Shown here piece by piece: positions 42,322 through 43,392 of a stretch of DNA of 43,392 bases. The notes below the pieces were generated by a model, which was not told the origin of the DNA, did not search any database, and saw nothing but the letters and a program-made list of their open reading frames with translations. The translations under genes were made by a program, and so were the position numbers. The first letter of the stretch is position 1; each line of letters opens with the position of its first letter. Source of the stretch: JAVXTH01 sp036641395 (GTDB lineage: Bacteria; Bacillota_I; Bacilli_A; Erysipelotrichales; Erysipelotrichaceae); assembly GCA_036641395.1 (NCBI GenBank), contig JAVWEY010000007.1:1-43392 (forward strand). The letters run 5' to 3'.

Positions 42322-43308
42322 TTATTTCATCATCCATTCAATATAAACTCCATATCCTTTGATTGCATTTGATGTAATTACATGACTTACTGCACCAATT
42401 ATATGTTCGTCTTGGACAATTGGTGATCCACTCATTCCTTGAATGATACCACCACTTTTTTTAAGTAATTCTGGATCAATCACTTCATATTCAATACCTT
42501 TAATTTCGGATTCATTTTGAATATTCAATTTTGTTATTTTTATTTTGTATGCTTTAATATCTTGGTTTGATAAAACAGTATATATTTGGGCATCGCCTAA
42601 ATGTACTTTATCTTGTTTTGTCCATGGTAAGGATGTAATTTTATTTGGAAGTTTTTGATAATTTCCATAAATACCTATATCTTTATTTTCTTTTACATTA
42701 CCAATTACTTCATTGTAGTTAATATTCGCATGTTTTTCACCAATAACTCCATTTTGACTCTTTACTATATCATGAACACTTGCTTCATAAATAGTACCAT
42801 AATCAATCTTTGCTTTTTCTTTTAAATCAACATCTTGGATCTCATGACCTAATGCACCATATTCCATGTTGCTTGGATTATAATAGGTCATTGTTCCAAC
42901 TCCGGCTATGCTATCTTTTACATATAAACCACATTGAAATGTTTCATTCTTTTTATCATAGATAGAAATTAACGACTTATGAATGCTTTGCGTTCCACGT
43001 ACCAAGGTAACATCAATTTCATTGATATCTTTTTGATAATTATTTAATGAGGCGTATAAGTCTTCTAATGAATGCACATCGTTATTCTCTACTTTAACAA
43101 TCATGTCACCTTTTAAAATATCCTGATTACTTGGATTATAGAATTTTCCATCTTTTTCGATTTGATAGGTGCCGCTTACTAAAACTCCATCATAATTCAC
43201 AACAATTCCAATACTATCACCACCAAGATATAAATCCTCTTTCGCATAAGTAGAGATTGGAAATAGTAAGAGAGATAATAGAAGAAAAACAATCCATTTC
43301 TTAAACAT
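42322..43308 (-). CDS. spoIVB: SpoIVB serine peptidase (sigma-K checkpoint)
   Basis: Forespore-secreted PDZ serine protease that triggers pro-sigma-K processing by cutting SpoIVFA. A signal peptide (1-22, ending TYA) is followed by the SpoIVB start motif LGGDSIGI, a PDZ region (about 55-115), GALGHEI with the catalytic His, D278 and S293 in GMSGSP; the 15-residue Asp-Ser spacing matches the known triad. At 328 residues it is about 100 shorter than the Bacillus protein but keeps all key parts. AGGTG precedes the ATG, and its AGG lies inside the terminal repeat, so the native forespore promoter is not visible. Confidence 0.94.
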   Translation of the reverse strand: MFKKWIVFLLLSLLLFPISTYAKEDLYLGGDSIGIVVNYDGVLVSGTYQIEKDGKFYNPSNQDILKGDMIVKVENNDVHSLEDLYASLNNYQKDINEIDVTLVRGTQSIHKSLISIYDKKNETFQCGLYVKDSIAGVGTMTYYNPSNMEYGALGHEIQDVDLKEKAKIDYGTIYEASVHDIVKSQNGVIGEKHANINYNEVIGNVKENKDIGIYGNYQKLPNKITSLPWTKQDKVHLGDAQIYTVLSNQDIKAYKIKITKLNIQNESEIKGIEYEVIDPELLKKSGGIIQGMSGSPIVQDEHIIGAVSHVITSNAIKGYGVYIEWMMK

Positions 43309-43315
43309 GTTTTCA

Positions 43316-43392
43316 CCTAGTATACTGTTATTGACTTATCTAACAGTCAATTCAATGTACATTCCTTTCTTTCTAAACTTAATTAGACTTGT
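43316..43392 (-). repeat. Right copy of 77-bp terminal inverted repeat
   Basis: Exact reverse complement of 1-77. Read inward on the minus strand it again stops 7 nt before a start codon, here that of spoIVB, and its terminal AGG is the Shine-Dalgarno core. The same open frame and palindromes are present. Confidence 0.95.

Noticed and set aside
1..43392. Circular plasmid or phage genome from matching ends
   Set aside because: The terminal repeats are inverted, not direct, and the content is core chromosomal.
1..43392. CRISPR arrays, rRNA, tRNA or defence genes
   Set aside because: I looked for regularly spaced repeats, rRNA-like conserved blocks, tRNA-like cloverleafs and known nuclease or toxin genes and saw none.

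Overview
The window is a gene-dense, AT-rich (roughly 30% GC by eye) chromosomal segment from a low-GC, endospore-forming, potentially competent Firmicute. It carries spo0A, spoIVB, spoIVA and spoIIM, a comG pseudopilus operon, and several blocks in Bacillus-like order: ybeY-dgkA-cdd-era-recO-glyS-dnaG-rpoD-trmK, ispH-cshB-nfo, cmk-der-gpsA, spoIVA-HU, and spoIIM-xerD-deoB plus spo0A-spoIVB. An Erysipelotrichia-type lineage is my best guess: glycyl-tRNA synthetase is the single-chain form, and EF-P carries the loop I remember from Mollicutes. That placement is inference.

Layout: 85-4165 is a phosphate region (pstB, phoU, a membrane glycosyltransferase, and a divergent Na/Pi cotransporter with its own PhoU-like domain). 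4373-12357 is the RNA maturation, repair, replication and sigma-factor block. 12384-16777 holds ispH and ispG of the MEP isoprenoid pathway around the cshB-nfo pair. 16911-21395 has a class B penicillin-binding protein, L33, a metallo-beta-lactamase-fold hydrolase and a MATE exporter. 21468-25317 is the comG operon with a short ComGE. 25408-31663 has efp, an unrecognised tail-anchored membrane protein, cmk, der, gpsA and prfC. 31734-35978 has xpt, spoIVA, HU and a secreted protein with Ig-like repeats. 35979-36417 is the only gene-free stretch over 300 bases and contains a perfect 14-bp inverted repeat. 36418-43308 is entirely on the minus strand: mrp, deoB, xerD, spoIIM, dinB, spo0A, spoIVB.

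The most unusual large-scale feature is that the first 77 bases and the last 77 bases are perfect reverse complements. In both copies the repeat stops exactly 7 nt before a start codon (pstB on the left, spoIVB on the right) and includes the Shine-Dalgarno core. The repeat carries an open frame ending in TAA and a 7-bp-arm palindrome. It could be the end of a multicopy mobile element, the border of a 43-kb invertible segment, or an assembly-graph junction; 77 is a common assembler k-mer length.

Most genes are housekeeping and no defence island, prophage, CRISPR array, rRNA or tRNA is visible. Second-look items are an EF-P with Met at the position normally holding the modified lysine, a terminator-like hairpin in the glyS leader, an exact Spo0A box before spoIIM, and the orphan hairpin at 36199-36254.
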